A stretch of 64,000 nucleotides of DNA from positions 124,001 through 188,000 of the forward strand of contig CAWEKT010000003.1 in assembly GCA_963809765.1 (NCBI GenBank), given 5' to 3'. This DNA is from JACVRM01 sp963809765. Its GTDB lineage: Bacteria; Actinomycetota; Thermoleophilia; Gaiellales; Gaiellaceae. The notes beneath the pieces are model-generated. The model was given only the letters and a program-made list of their open reading frames with translations, had not been told where the DNA came from and did no database searches. This document shows positions 35,105 to 44,715 of this stretch, piece after piece. Position 1 is the stretch's first letter; each line of letters opens with the position of its first letter. Both the position numbers and the translations under genes were made by a program.

Positions 35105-35530
35105 ATGGCAGGCAAGAGCGACTTCACCGAGCAGGAGTGGGAGCAGCTGGAGAAGGGCGTCACCGGCCCGGCGATGCTCGTGGCAGTGAGCGACCGCGGG
35201 TTCTTCGACACGTTCAAGGAAGCGAGCGCGATGGCGAAGCACCTCGCTGCAGGACGCCAGAACGCGAGCAGTGAGCTCGTGCGCGACCTCGGCTCCACGA
35301 AGGGGATGGGGTTCGGTATGCGCACGTCGCCCGCCGAGCTGGAGCAGGAGGCGGTGGCGACGACGACCGCCGCGGTTGCGCTGCTCGAGACGAAGGCCCC
35401 GGACGAGGTCGACGCCTACCGGCAGTTCGTCCTCGACGTGGCCGGCTCGGTCGCAGAGGCCGCCAAGGACGTCTCGGCAGGCGAGTCGCGTGCGCTCGAC
35501 ACGGTGAAGTCGGCGCTCGGCTCGAGCTGA
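35105..35530 (+). CDS. Conserved hypothetical helical protein
   Basis: This is a 141-aa acidic, all-helical cytoplasmic protein with no recognised motif. It reads like a short actinobacterial family (EWEQLEKGVTGPAMLVAVSD, then SELVRDLGSTKGMGFG and the terminal AAKDVSAGESRALDTVKSAL). An excellent Shine-Dalgarno (GAGGAGG) lies about 10 nt before ATG 35105. Function is unknown; a TerB-like helical fold is a guess only. Confidence 0.7.
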   Translation: MAGKSDFTEQEWEQLEKGVTGPAMLVAVSDRGFFDTFKEASAMAKHLAAGRQNASSELVRDLGSTKGMGFGMRTSPAELEQEAVATTTAAVALLETKAPDEVDAYRQFVLDVAGSVAEAAKDVSAGESRALDTVKSALGSS

Positions 35531-35544
35531 CACGCGCCGGGAGC

Positions 35545-35615
35545 GGCTAGCCGGCTCCCCGCGAGCCGGTAGCCGCCCGGACGGCCTCGCAGCGCCCGTC
35601 GCTCCCGACGGGCGC
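35545..35615. terminator. Tandem hairpins between convergent genes
   Basis: Two stems lie between the convergent stop codons. The first pairs GGCTA-G-CCGGCTC with GAGCCGG-TAGCC (35545-35557 with 35563-35574). The second is a perfect 10-bp stem GCGCCCGTCG / CGACGGGCGC with loop CTCC (35592-35615). Position fits bidirectional termination; U-tracts are absent. Confidence 0.55.
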
Positions 35616-35634
35616 CGCGGCGCGTGCTGTGCAG

Positions 35635-35901
35635 CTAGGCCGTGCGGCGCTCCGCGATCACCCGGTAGGCGATCAACAGAATGGCCGCGCCGGCGATCGC
35701 GGTCAGCCAGGTGCTGATGTCGAAGAACTCATCCAGCGGATCGTCGTTGAAGAGCGACCCGATCAGCCAGCCGCCGAGGATCGCACCGACGATGCCGATG
35801 ATCGTCGTGATGATGAAGCCGCCGGGGTCGTCGCCCGGCATGAGCGCCTTGGCGATGATGCCGGCCAGGAGCCCGAGAATGATCCAACCGAGAATGCCCA
35901 C
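35635..35901 (-). CDS. GlsB/YeaQ/YmgE-type small membrane protein
   Basis: This is an 88-aa protein of the transglycosylase-associated/GlsB family: three hydrophobic helices with glycine zippers (GILGWIILGLLAGIIAKAL, FIITTIIGIVGAILGGWLIG, WLTAIAGAAILLIAYRV) and the conserved PGDDPGG turn. I choose GTG 35901 because GGAGGAAGC sits just upstream; a longer version at 35952 has an atypical basic extension. Family members are linked to general stress in other bacteria. Confidence 0.85.
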   Translation of the reverse strand: MGILGWIILGLLAGIIAKALMPGDDPGGFIITTIIGIVGAILGGWLIGSLFNDDPLDEFFDISTWLTAIAGAAILLIAYRVIAERRTA

Positions 35902-35985
35902 CGCTTCCTCCGGTCGTCGCTTGACTGCGCGCACATTCCCTGGCGGACGCACGAGAAAACGTCACCCGGGCACAGGCGGTCGCCG

Positions 35986-36684
35986 CTACTCCAGCTCGAC
36001 GAGCCGGTAGCCGACCCCCCACACGTTCACCACCCAGGGCCGCTCGCTCACGACCGCGAGCTTGCGCCGCAGACGGGAGGCGTGCGAGTCGAGCGTGCGC
36101 GTGCGCCCGAGCGAGCGGAAGCCCCAGACGTTTCGCAGCAGCTGCTCCTTCGTGAAGACCCGATCGGGCTCCGCCGCGAGCGCGAGCAGCAGCTCGTACT
36201 CCTTCGTCGAGAGCGCGACCCGCCGGCCGGCGACGGTGACGCCCCTGGTGCGCCGGTCGACGACGAGCTCGCGGGCCACGACCCGCTCGCGCACCGACCC
36301 GTTCGTGCGCCGCAGGACTGCGCGGATGCGCGCAAGGAGCTCCTCGTAGACGAGTGGCTGTGAGAGGTAGTCGTCGGCCCCGCGATCCAGCGCACGCACG
36401 CGGTCGAGGGGGTCAGAGGCCTCGTCGCCGAGCACGATCACGGGCACGTCGCGGTTCCACGAGCGTCCGGGCTCGCCTTCGCGCAGCCGCGAGCAGACCT
36501 CGACACCGGGCGAGTCGGGCAGCTCGCTGCCGAGCAGGACGAGATCGGGTTGCGCGCGCTCCGCGAGGTCGAGCGCCTCGCCCGCGGCCCCGGCCTCCCA
36601 GACGTCGAAGCCGTCGCGGCTCAGATGGTGTCCGAGGAACTCCCGGGTGCCGGACTCGTGCTCGGCGAGGAGGAGGGCGCTCAC
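35986..36684 (-). CDS. OmpR-family response regulator with degenerate receiver
   Basis: This is a 232-aa regulator. The C-terminal winged helix (residues about 140-230: VALSTKEYELLLALAAEPDR, WGFRSLGRTRTLDSHASRLR, VVNVWGVGYRL) is normal. In the receiver the key residues are lost: the acidic pair is replaced by EHE (8-10), the phospho-aspartate position is G52 in LVLLGSELPD, and the switch lysine is Q in YLSQPL. It is therefore unlikely to be controlled by phosphorylation. No histidine kinase is adjacent. It is probably an atypical, ligand- or level-controlled DNA-binding protein. Confidence 0.88.
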   Translation of the reverse strand: MSALLLAEHESGTREFLGHHLSRDGFDVWEAGAAGEALDLAERAQPDLVLLGSELPDSPGVEVCSRLREGEPGRSWNRDVPVIVLGDEASDPLDRVRALDRGADDYLSQPLVYEELLARIRAVLRRTNGSVRERVVARELVVDRRTRGVTVAGRRVALSTKEYELLLALAAEPDRVFTKEQLLRNVWGFRSLGRTRTLDSHASRLRRKLAVVSERPWVVNVWGVGYRLVELE

Positions 36685-36774
36685 AGCTCCCGACGCTAGA
36701 GGCCGATGCGAGCGGGCGCCAGATGTCCTTTTGCGCGACTTCGCAACAGCGAGTCCGCAGGGTTGTCGACACCT

Positions 36775-36867
36775 GTCCGGGCGGGCGCAGGCCCGCCCGG
36801 ACGTGGTAACCGCTCGCGCTACGCGCGTTGCTCTCTCGAAGGGGGAACGGCTTGTTCCCCCTTCGAG
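36775..36867. repeat. Two perfect hairpins in a 332-bp intergenic region
   Basis: The gap 36685-37016 has no gene. It holds GTCCGGGCGGGC-GCAG-GCCCGCCCGGAC (36775-36802) and, 32 bp on, a 14-bp perfect stem CTCGAAGGGGGAAC / GTTCCCCCTTCGAG with loop GGCTT (36835-36867), followed by CTACCCCCTCC. The second stem and its tail resemble the elements at 22111, 61759 and 63061. The remaining 150 bp to 37016 show nothing I can name. Confidence 0.65.
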
Positions 36868-37016
36868 CTACCCCCTCCGGCTGGTGGCAGGGCAGGTCGG
36901 GCTACGTGGACACACGCGCGGGGCCGCGGGGTGGCTGCGCCGAGCGAGCTCGGCTCCGCCGGTAGTGCACGCCTCGCCTGAGAGCAGCGCGGGCGCGCGC
37001 GGCGGAGCAATCCCCT

Positions 37017-38051
37017 TTAGACCGCTACGCGCCGCCGCTCTCGCGCCGGCAGCACCAGGCTCGACCACGTGCTGCCGTAGATCAGGCTCCGCACGTTCCC
37101 CGACTCCAGGAAGCTGCGCGGGAAGCCGAGCTTCGGCGCGCCTGCCTCGTCGAGCGTCGCCAGCTCGTCTTCCGAGAGCTCGAGCTCGACGGCGGCCAGG
37201 TTCTCGACAATCTGCGCCTCGGTTCGTGCCCCGACGATCGGGACGATCGTCAGCTCGCGCGGCTGCAGCATCCAGGCGATGGCGACCTGCGCCGGCGTCG
37301 CCCCATGCCCGGCGGCGATCTCGACCAGCCGCTCGACCAGCGCCTCCGTCTCTTCGCTCACCGGGTCCTCCGGCCAGCGCCGCTCGGCCGCGGGCTTCGC
37401 GGTCAGGACGCTTTGACCGAGCACGCCCCATGGCACGAGCGCAAGCCCGAGCGCCTCGGCCATGGGCAGCAGTTCCCGCTCAGGCGTGCGATCGGCGACG
37501 CTGTAGGGGAGCTGCAGCGCCGTGAACGGTGTCCAGCCACGAAGCTCGGCGATCGTGTTCCCCTGGGCCACGACCCAGGCCGGCGAGTCCGAGATGCCCA
37601 CGTGGAGCACCTTCCCGAGCCGCACCTGGTCGTCGAGCGCGCGAACCGCCTCGTCGATGGGCGTGGTGGCGTCTCGCATGTGCAGCCAGAGCAGGTCGAT
37701 GTAGTCCGTCCGCAGGCGCCGCAGGCTCTGCTCGAGCGAGCGGACGAGGCTCTTGCGGTGATTGCCGCCGGCGTTCGGGTCGTCCTCGACCGTGGTCAGG
37801 CTGTACTTCGTGCCGATCACCCAGCGATCCCGGTCGCCCGCGGTGAGCTCGCCCACCAGCGTCTCGCTCGTGCCGTCCGTGTAGTTGTTCGCGGTGTCGA
37901 TGAAGTTGCCGCCGGCCGCAGCGAACGCCTCGAAGATTCGCCGGCTCTCGGCCGCGTCGGCGCCCCAGCCCCAGTCCGGCCCGAAGGTCATCGTCCCGAG
38001 ACAGATCTCGCTCACCCGCAGACTGCTTCGCCCGAGCAACTGGTACCGCAC
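37017..38051 (-). CDS. Aldo/keto reductase
   Basis: This 344-aa NADPH-dependent oxidoreductase has a TIM barrel and the AKR tetrad: D and Y in GNFIDTANNYTDG, K in VIGTKYSLT, H in IDLLWLHMRD. The cofactor phosphate region is IVPIVGARTEAQIVENL. The start GTG 38051 has a good ribosome site (AAGGAGGACGAC). It is divergent from an ArsR-type regulator across only 44 bp holding a palindromic operator, so it is likely the regulated target. Confidence 0.92.
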   Translation of the reverse strand: MRYQLLGRSSLRVSEICLGTMTFGPDWGWGADAAESRRIFEAFAAAGGNFIDTANNYTDGTSETLVGELTAGDRDRWVIGTKYSLTTVEDDPNAGGNHRKSLVRSLEQSLRRLRTDYIDLLWLHMRDATTPIDEAVRALDDQVRLGKVLHVGISDSPAWVVAQGNTIAELRGWTPFTALQLPYSVADRTPERELLPMAEALGLALVPWGVLGQSVLTAKPAAERRWPEDPVSEETEALVERLVEIAAGHGATPAQVAIAWMLQPRELTIVPIVGARTEAQIVENLAAVELELSEDELATLDEAGAPKLGFPRSFLESGNVRSLIYGSTWSSLVLPARERRRVAV

Positions 38052-38070
38052 GTCGTCCTCCTTGTAATCG

Positions 38071-38086
38071 TTCGAAAAATTTCGAA
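38071..38086. promoter_or_regulatory. Palindromic operator between the reductase and ArsR genes
   Basis: TTCGAAA-AA-TTTCGAA is a perfect 7-bp inverted repeat in a short AT-rich island of otherwise very GC-rich DNA. It lies 20 bp from the reductase GTG and 10 bp from the regulator ATG. It is a good candidate for binding by the adjacent ArsR-like protein. Confidence 0.65.
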
Positions 38087-38095
38087 TACTCTTCG

Positions 38096-39170
38096 ATGAT
38101 GTTAGACAAATTCGTCCACGACGCAAGTGCGAGCACGGCCGCCGTCGAGCTCCGGGCGAGCGAGGCGCTCGAGCTGCTCGTCGGCCTCTGGGTGCTGACG
38201 ACACCCACGCGCGACGGCGCGCCGAGCTGGGTGCCCGAGAGCCTCGACGCCGCTCCGCCGGCGGTGCGCACCGCCGTCGCCGCGGTCGGAGACGCGTCAG
38301 GTGAGCTCTGGCTGCACCTGCTCGGGCTCGCGCTCGAGCTCGAGGAGGGCACGGCAGCGGAGCTCGCGGAGGCGGTGGCCGGCACAGACCCGGCTGAGCT
38401 GCGGCGGCACCTGGTCGGCGCCTACGTCCCGGCCTGGAACGCCGTCATGGGTGCGGACACGCTGGCTGCAGCGGCCGCCGGCGATCGAGCTGCCGTCGAC
38501 GCGCTGTTCGCGAGCGACCGCTACTACGCGGGACGCGCCCGCGAGGCGCTCGGCACCCTGCTCGGCCTCTCTCCGGCGAAAGGCCGTCGCCGCGTCGTGG
38601 CGGTCCTCGAGGTGTTCGCGCGAGGAGGTGCTCGCTCCCGCAGCGGCCGTCGTCCGGGAAGAGCTGGAGGCAGAGGCCGAGCGGCGCACGTCGCTCCGCG
38701 GCGCGGCCCCGGCCGACGCCGTCGCCGCCGTCACCACCGGCTTCGCTTACGAGCCCGAGCCGGAGGCGTCGCGAGTCGTGCTCGTCCCGCACCTCGCGGC
38801 CCGCCCCTGGCTGCTTCTCTGCCAGCACCGCGACGCCAGGATCATCTGCTACCCGCTCCCCGACGGCCCCGAGTCGGAGGACGTCCTGCGCGCGCGTGCG
38901 CTCGCCCTTGGCCGCGCGCTCGGCGACCAGGCCCGCGTGGCGATGCTACGGCGACTGGCAGGCGGCGAGGCGGGCCTCACGGAGCTAGCCGAAGCTGCAG
39001 GCGTCGCCCGCTCCACCGCTCACCACCACCTGGCGCAGCTCCGTGCGGCCGGCCTGATCGCCGTCCGCGGCAACGCGCGTGCGTACGTGTACTCGCTCGC
39101 CGCCGACGGCTTCGCCGGGGCGACGGGCCTGCTCCGCGAGCTGTCGCGCGACGCCGCGCCAGAGGCTTGA
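38096..39170 (+). CDS. ArsR-family winged-helix regulator with long N-terminal domain (one frameshift)
   Basis: The corrected protein is about 357 aa. The C-terminal ~90 residues are a winged helix (LGDQARVAMLRRLAGGEAGL, TELAEAAGVARSTAHHHLAQ, LIAVRGNARAYVYSL). The ~260-residue N-terminal helical region (ELLVGLWVLTTPT and on) is not a common metal-sensing domain and probably binds the inducer. A surplus base near 38617-38622 breaks the frame between VLEVFAR and EEVLAPAAAVVREE. ATG 38096 or 38099 can start it. The divergent reductase and palindrome suggest local autoregulation. Confidence 0.85.
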
Positions 39171-39326
39171 GGTGAAATTGGCGGCTCTGCGGGGGCGTCA
39201 TGGGCCAAGCGAGGGCGTCGCGGCGTCCGCAGGGCAGGCTGTCAGCCTGTTCAAGGGCGACGGGGCGGCCTCGCGCCGCGCCCAGGGACGTCATCCGTTA
39301 CCCCGGGAATTTCACCTCAAGCCTCT
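39161..39326. repeat. 19-bp perfect inverted repeat bounding a 128-bp spacer
   Basis: AGAGGCTTGAGGTGAAATT (39161-39179) and its exact complement (39308-39326) face each other. The left copy contains the stop codon of the ArsR-like gene, and the right copy contains that of ubiB. Between them there is no ORF I can support. It could be a MITE-like remnant, a duplicated gene end, or a long-stem bidirectional terminator. Confidence 0.75.
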
Positions 39327-40974
39327 ACAACCGGCCGTGGCGAATGACGCCGATCAGCAGCCAGAGCATCAGGATCCCCGACAGGAAGAAGCCCACGAAC
39401 GCGAACAGATGGAGCCCGAGAGCGTGCGGGCCCTTCTCGGCGAAGATCCCGATCAGCGCCGAGGACAGGACCCCGGTCGCGACCACGACGGCGACGACGA
39501 CGCGGTTCATCGCCTCGTCCAGCTTGACCAGGAACTCGTCGACGCCCTTGTGGACGAAGCCGACCTCCACCTGGCCGTCGCGCACCTGCTCGAGCACGTC
39601 GTGGAGCTGGTACGGAAGGTCGCGCCCGATGCGTGCGAGCTCCATGCCCTCGCGCCGGGCGCGCCCGGCGACGCGATGCGGGCTGAAGCGGCCGATCATC
39701 AGGCCGCCGCGCGAACGGCCGGGCGACCTCGACGGCGTTGAACTCGGGGTAGAGCTCCTGTCCCACCGACGCCAGCGTCGCGATCGCCTTGTCGAGCAGC
39801 AGCCAGCGCGTCGGCAGCTCGAGGTTCATCGAGTAGATGAGGTCGAATCCCTCCCTGATCACCTGGATCGGGTCGATCTGCGACAGCGGGGCGCCGTAGT
39901 AGCGGTAGAAGAGCTCTCGTAGCTCGGCCACGAACTCCGCCTCGCGGTCGCGCGGGTAGCGCACGCCGAGCTCGGCGAGCCGCTTCGGCAGCGCATCGAC
40001 GTTCTCGTTCGCGGCGTCGATGAAGAGCCGCGTCAGGTTCGTCATGTCCGAGTCGCTGAGCTTGCCCGCGAGCCCGAAGTCGACCAGGCCGATCTGCTCC
40101 GGCTCCCTCCAGCACGAGGATGTTCGCCGGATGCGGGTCGGCGTGGAAGAAGCCGTTGTGGAAGACCATCGTCATCCACGTCTCGGTGATGATCTCGGCG
40201 AGGCGGCGTCGCTCCGGGTCGCCGTACGGCGTTCCGGCGATGTCGCGCCAGCTGGACGCCGTCGATGAACTCGAGCGTGAGGACGCGCGCCCGCGTGTAG
40301 CCCCAGTAGACGCGCGGGATGCGCACGCGCGGATGGCCGGCGAAGTGGCGGCGGAAGGTGTCGGCGTTCCGCGCCTCCGTGCGGTAGTCGAGCTCCTGCC
40401 GGATCGAGCGGCTGAACTCGTCGACGATGCCGCGGGCGTCGATGAAGTCGAGGCGCCGGATCCGCTCCTTGGCGAGCTTGGCCGCCTGGTAGAGCAGCGC
40501 GATGTCGGCCTCGACCTGGCGCGGCGCGTCGGGACGCTGCACCTTGACCGCGACCCGGCGGCCGTTCGGGAGCGTCGCCCGGTGCACCTGGCCGATCGAG
40601 GCGGCGGCCATCGGCTCCTCCTCGAAGTCGAGGAAGAGGCGCTCGAGCGAGAGCCCGAGGTCGGCCTCGATCACCTGCCGGGCCTCCTCGTAGGGGAACG
40701 GCCTGACGTCGTCCTGCAGCCCGCGCAGCTCGGCGATGATGTCCGGCGGCAGGATGTCCGGCCGCATCGAGAGCAGCTGGCCGAACTTGACGAACGTCGG
40801 GCCGAGCTCGTCGAGCATCGCCCGCAGGTGCGCGCCGCGCTGCGTCGGGTCGCCATTCAGCTCGGCGCGGCGGAAGCGGCGGTTCTCGAAGAAGAAGCCG
40901 AACCCGTGCCGGGCGGCGACCTGCGCGATCTCGGACAGCCGTCCGAGGTTCCGCTGCGGCGCCTGCTGCGTCAC
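39325..40974 (-). CDS. UbiB/AarF/ABC1-family atypical kinase (three frameshifts)
   Basis: The corrected protein is about 548 aa. The signature region is LDELGPTFVKFGQLLSMRPD (the KxGQ motif) with EEPMAAASIGQVHRATLPNG (alanine-rich loop) and AVKVQRPD. The catalytic part FHADPHPANILV and DFGLAGKLSDSD continues in other frames. Two C-terminal transmembrane helices (VVVAVVVATGVLSSALIGIF, AFVGFFLSGILMLWLLIGVI) anchor it. Breaks near 40248-40256, 40101-40110 and 39702-39712 each need one base removed. Homologues support quinone or lipid metabolism; here the partner is unknown. Confidence 0.88.
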
Positions 40975-41019
40975 AAGCTCAAGTGTGACAGTGACGCCGG
41001 TCTGGCCGCCGCTCGGCGG

Positions 41020-41527
41020 CTACAGCCCGTGCGGCGCGCCGGCGGGCGGAGGCGGCGGGTCGGTGCCCTCGGGCGACGGGCGCGGAATCGCCGGCGCATC
41101 GCCTTCGAGCAGCCGCAGACGGTGCTCGAGCTGAGCGACGCGGAGCTCCAGGTCCTCGTGGCGCTCCTGGGAGACGAGTCCGAGCTCGTCCCACAGGCCC
41201 TCGAGCGCGGTGCTCGCGCGCTCACCGAGGCGGAGACGCCTCGGAGCGCCAGCGGGCGGTCGACTCTTCGATGATGACGCGCGCCTCGTCCTTCCGCATG
41301 CCGCCCTGGCGGGACAGGTCGTCGGCCAGCCGGTCGGCGCGCTCGGCCGTCAGCGAGACCGCGCCGACGGCAGCGAGGCCGAACTGGCGCAGAAGCTCTC
41401 GGAGCGAACCGTTACCGCTCCCCTCGGCCACCCGGCTACCTGGCGCGGCCGTGCGGGCGCGTACGGCGTCGCTGCCGCCGGCGCTCCCTGCGCGTGTCGA
41501 GGCGAGAACCGTCGCCGTCGCCGTCAC
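41020..41527 (-). CDS. Phasin/PhaF-like coiled-coil protein (one frameshift)
   Basis: The core reads SLRELLRQFGLAAVGAVSLT and ERADRLADDLSRQGGMRKDE, then after a break near 41225-41245 LGERASTALEGLWDELGLVS and LRVAQLEHRLRLLEGD, ending in a proline-rich tail. This helix, linker, coiled-coil pattern matches small actinobacterial proteins annotated as phasin-like or polyhydroxyalkanoate synthesis regulators. A real role in PHA granules is not shown. The start may be ATG 41527, which overlaps the secDF stop, or GTG 41431, nearer the conserved part. Confidence 0.65.
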
Positions 41528-44226
41528 CGTCGCCGATCGTCGGCGTCAGCTCGGGCGACCGGCTGCTTGGCAGCGGCGAGCGTCGCGGCCTCGTAAGCCT
41601 GCGCCGGATGCTTCTCCTCGTCCTCGGGCTGAGCCATGCGCCGCTTGAACTCGGGCTCGCGCTCCTTGAGGACGACCAGGAACGGCGCGGCGATGAAGAT
41701 CGTCGAGAAGGCGCTGATCGAGATCCCGATGAGGATCGCGAAGGCGAAGTCCTGCAGCGTCTCGCCGCCAAAGAAGAACAGGCAGCTGACCGGGAGCAGG
41801 ACGATGAACGTCGTCGCCAGTGAGCGCGGGATCGTCTCCCAGAGCGAGACGTTGGTGATGTGCGCGATCGTCGACCGCTTCATGATCGGGATGTTCTCCC
41901 GGACGCGGTCGAAGATGATGATCGTGTCGTAGATCGAGTACCCGATGATGGTCAGGAACGCAGCGACCGTCGCGGCCGACACCTCCCTGCCCGAGAGCGA
42001 GTAGATGCCGAGGGCGATGACCCCGTCGTTCGCGATCGTCCGCAGGATCGGCACCGCGAACCGCCACTCGAAGCGGATCGTGATGTAGAGCGCGATCAGC
42101 AGGAACGAGGCGAGCATCGCGTAGATCGCGCTCCGCAGGATCTGCTCGCTGAAGCTCGCGGAGACGTTGCGGATCCCCGTCACCGTCGCGTCGAAGCTCG
42201 TTCTCGAGGTCGTTGACGAGCCGCCGCTGGTCGTCCTGCTCGAACGACTCGGCGCGGATCTGGAACTCCCGGAAGCCGCCGTCCCCGACCTCTTCGCCGC
42301 GGCCCTGGATCGTCGCGCCGGCCTGAGCCGACCTTCTCCGCCTCGTCGCGGATGTCGCTGATCTGCACCGGCTGCGGCGTCTGGAAGCTGACCTGGCTGC
42401 CGCCCTCGAAGTCGATGCCGAGGTTGAGGCCCTTGAAGACGATCGAGGCCAGCGAGAGCGCGATCAGGACGCCGGCGATCGTGAACCAGAGGCGCCGCTT
42501 GCCGACGATGTCGAGGCGCTGCCAGCGCGGGATCTCCCGCGGGCTCGCGCCCATGAAGGCCGGGTTGTCGAACCAGCGGAAGCCGGCGAGCAGCGCGAGC
42601 AGCGCGCGCGTCACGAAGACCGCGGTGACGATCGAGATGCCGGTACCAAGGAGGACGAGGAAGGCGAAGCCCCGCACCCCGGAGGTCGCGACGATGAAGA
42701 GGATCACCGCGGTGATCGCCGTGACGACGTTCGCGTCGATGATCGTGTGGAAGCCCTTGGTGTAGCCGGTCGAGATGGCGGCGCGCACGGACTTACCCGC
42801 GCGCGACTCTTCCTTGATGCGTTCGAAGATGACGATGTTCGCGTCGGCTGCCACGCCGATCGTCAGCACCATCCCCGCGAAGCCCGGCAGCGTGAGCGTG
42901 ACGTCGAAGAGCACGAGCACGGCGTAGAGGAACGCGGCGTAGATGCCGAGGCCGATGACTGCGACGAGGCCGAGGAAGCGGTAGATGACGAGCAGGAAGA
43001 TCGCCACCAGCACGAGGCCGGCGAGCGAGGCCGTCAGCGCCTGCTTCAGGGCGTCGTCGCCGAGCGTGGCCGAGACGGTCGTCTGGCTCTCGATCGAGAA
43101 CTCGACCGGCAGCACACCGGTCTGGAGGACGAGCGCCAGGTCCTTCGCCGCGTTGATGTTGCCCACGCCTGAGATCTGGGCGCCGTTGTCGCCCGGAATG
43201 CCGTCCGGGTTTTCCTCGTAGTCGATCGACGGGTAGGAGCGGATCTCGTCGTCGAGCACGATCGCGAAGTGGCCGAACGCAGCCTCCTTCGGCGTGCCGG
43301 CGGCCAGGCGGGAGGCGCGGATCTGGCCTTCCTGGGCGAGGTCGCGCGTGATGTCGTGGAACTTGTCCGCGCCGGCGCCCGTGAAGTCCATGAGCACGAT
43401 CGGCTCGCTCGACTGCGGGTCGAAGTCCTGGCGCGTGCCGTCGAGGTTGAGATCCTCGCCGGTCATCTCCGGGACCGGGTTCTCCTCGTCGTCCGGCTGG
43501 TAGCGGAAGAGGTAGTAGTAGTTCTGGCCCCTCGCGGGCAGCGTCTGCAGGCCGGGGCACACGTCCGAGCCCTTGACGTTGCAGGTGATGACCCTGGTCT
43601 TCTCCGGCTGGGCGAAGATCTTCGTCCCCTTCGGGAACCCCTTCTCGCCGCGGAGCTCCTGCGCCGCCTTCGTCTTGACGAGGAGCTCGCGTGTGGGCAT
43701 CGGCCCGGCGACGAGCTTCTTGTCGGAGTCGAACAGGTACCAGGCGGTTGCCTTGCCGCTGTCGGCCGCGCGCTTCGACACGGGCGCGAGCAGCGCGTAG
43801 AGCGAGCGGTTCGGGATCGGCTCGTCGGTCGAGCTGGTTGACCGACGGGCTGACGAGGTTGTCCTCGAGCTTGTACAGCTCGAGCTGCGCGGTCTTGCCG
43901 ATGATCTCGACAGCGCGGTCCGCGTCGAACACGCCGGCGAGCTGGACGCTGATCTGGTCCTCGCCGGACTTCCGCACCTCTGGCTCGGACACGCCGAGCT
44001 TGTCGATGCGCTCGCGGATGATCTCGACCGAGCGGTCGAGGTCCTCCTCGGTCAGCTCCTGGCTCCGCTGCGGCTTCGCGCCGAGCACGACCTCGAGGCC
44101 GCCCTGCAGGTCGAGGCCGAGCGTCGGCTTCTGGTTGATCGGCGAGGCGGGGATCGCGAGCAGGGCGACGCCGACCAGCGCGGCCACGATGCCAACTATC
44201 AGGGCAAGTTGAGAACGTCCGCTCAC
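41524..44226 (-). CDS. secDF: Fused protein-export membrane protein SecDF (three frameshifts)
   Basis: Proton-driven accessory subunits of Sec translocase, fused in one polypeptide of about 899 aa. The SecD half has LGLDLQGGLEVVL, a large periplasmic domain, and GVAADANIVIFERIKEE. It continues without a stop (FRWFDNPAFMGASPREIPRW) into the SecF half with LGIDFEGGSQVSF and TIIGYSIYDTIIIFDRVREN. Breaks near 43821-43835, 42330 and 42195 each need one base removed. It lies downstream of queA-tgt-yajC, the order usual for Sec auxiliary genes. Two AAACGTTCTT copies 21 bp apart (44278, 44299) lie upstream. Confidence 0.93.
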
Positions 44227-44393
44227 GTGCGACCCTGCCTCAGCGTAGCGGCATGTCGACGTTACAGAGGCATCCGCAAACGTTCTTAAGGGTCGCCAAA
44301 ACGTTCTTTACGTTCGCGGGGCGGCGGGCGGCTCCTCCGGCCCGTCGCCCGGCCTCGCGGCGCCGGCTTCGGCCAGCTCAGACGGCTCCTCCG

Positions 44394-44715
44394 CTACGGC
44401 GGACAGCTCGCCTCGCCGACGGCCGCCTCGTCCAGCTCCTCCTCCTGCTCGTCCTCCTGCTCGTCCTCCGTCAGCCGCTGGGCGACGGCGCGCCGGTCGA
44501 GGGTCACGCGCGTCCCGGGAGACAAGCTCGAGCGTGAGCCGGTCCTCGCCGACGTCGACCACCGTGCCGTACATGCCGCCCGCGGTCAGGATCTCGTCGC
44601 CGGGGTGGAGCTCCTCCAGCATGCGCTTCTGCTGCTGCTGGCGGCGCCGCTGCGGTGCGATCAGCAGCACCCAGACGAGCACCAGCATGACCAGGATGAA
44701 GAGCAGCGCGCCTAT
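44394..44715 (-). CDS. yajC: Preprotein translocase subunit YajC (frameshift, unusual start)
   Basis: This small bitopic protein partners SecDF. It has one helix (LLFILVMLVLVWVLLIAPQ), RRRQQQQKRMLEELHPGDEI and LTAGGMYGTVVDVGEDRLTL. A surplus base near 44516-44524 then shifts to SPGTRVTLDRRAVAQRL and an acidic tail, stopping at 44394 (about 106 aa); the uncorrected frame runs on to 44308. No ATG/GTG/TTG precedes the helix. The only well-placed codon is ATA at 44715, overlapping the tgt stop (ATAG) and 5 nt after AGGAGG, so it is either a rare start or a base error. Confidence 0.78.

Noticed and set aside
39180..39307. Small gene inside the 128-bp spacer of the inverted repeat
   Set aside because: Open frames there have no ribosome site, continue into flanking genes in the wrong frame and show no recognisable sequence.
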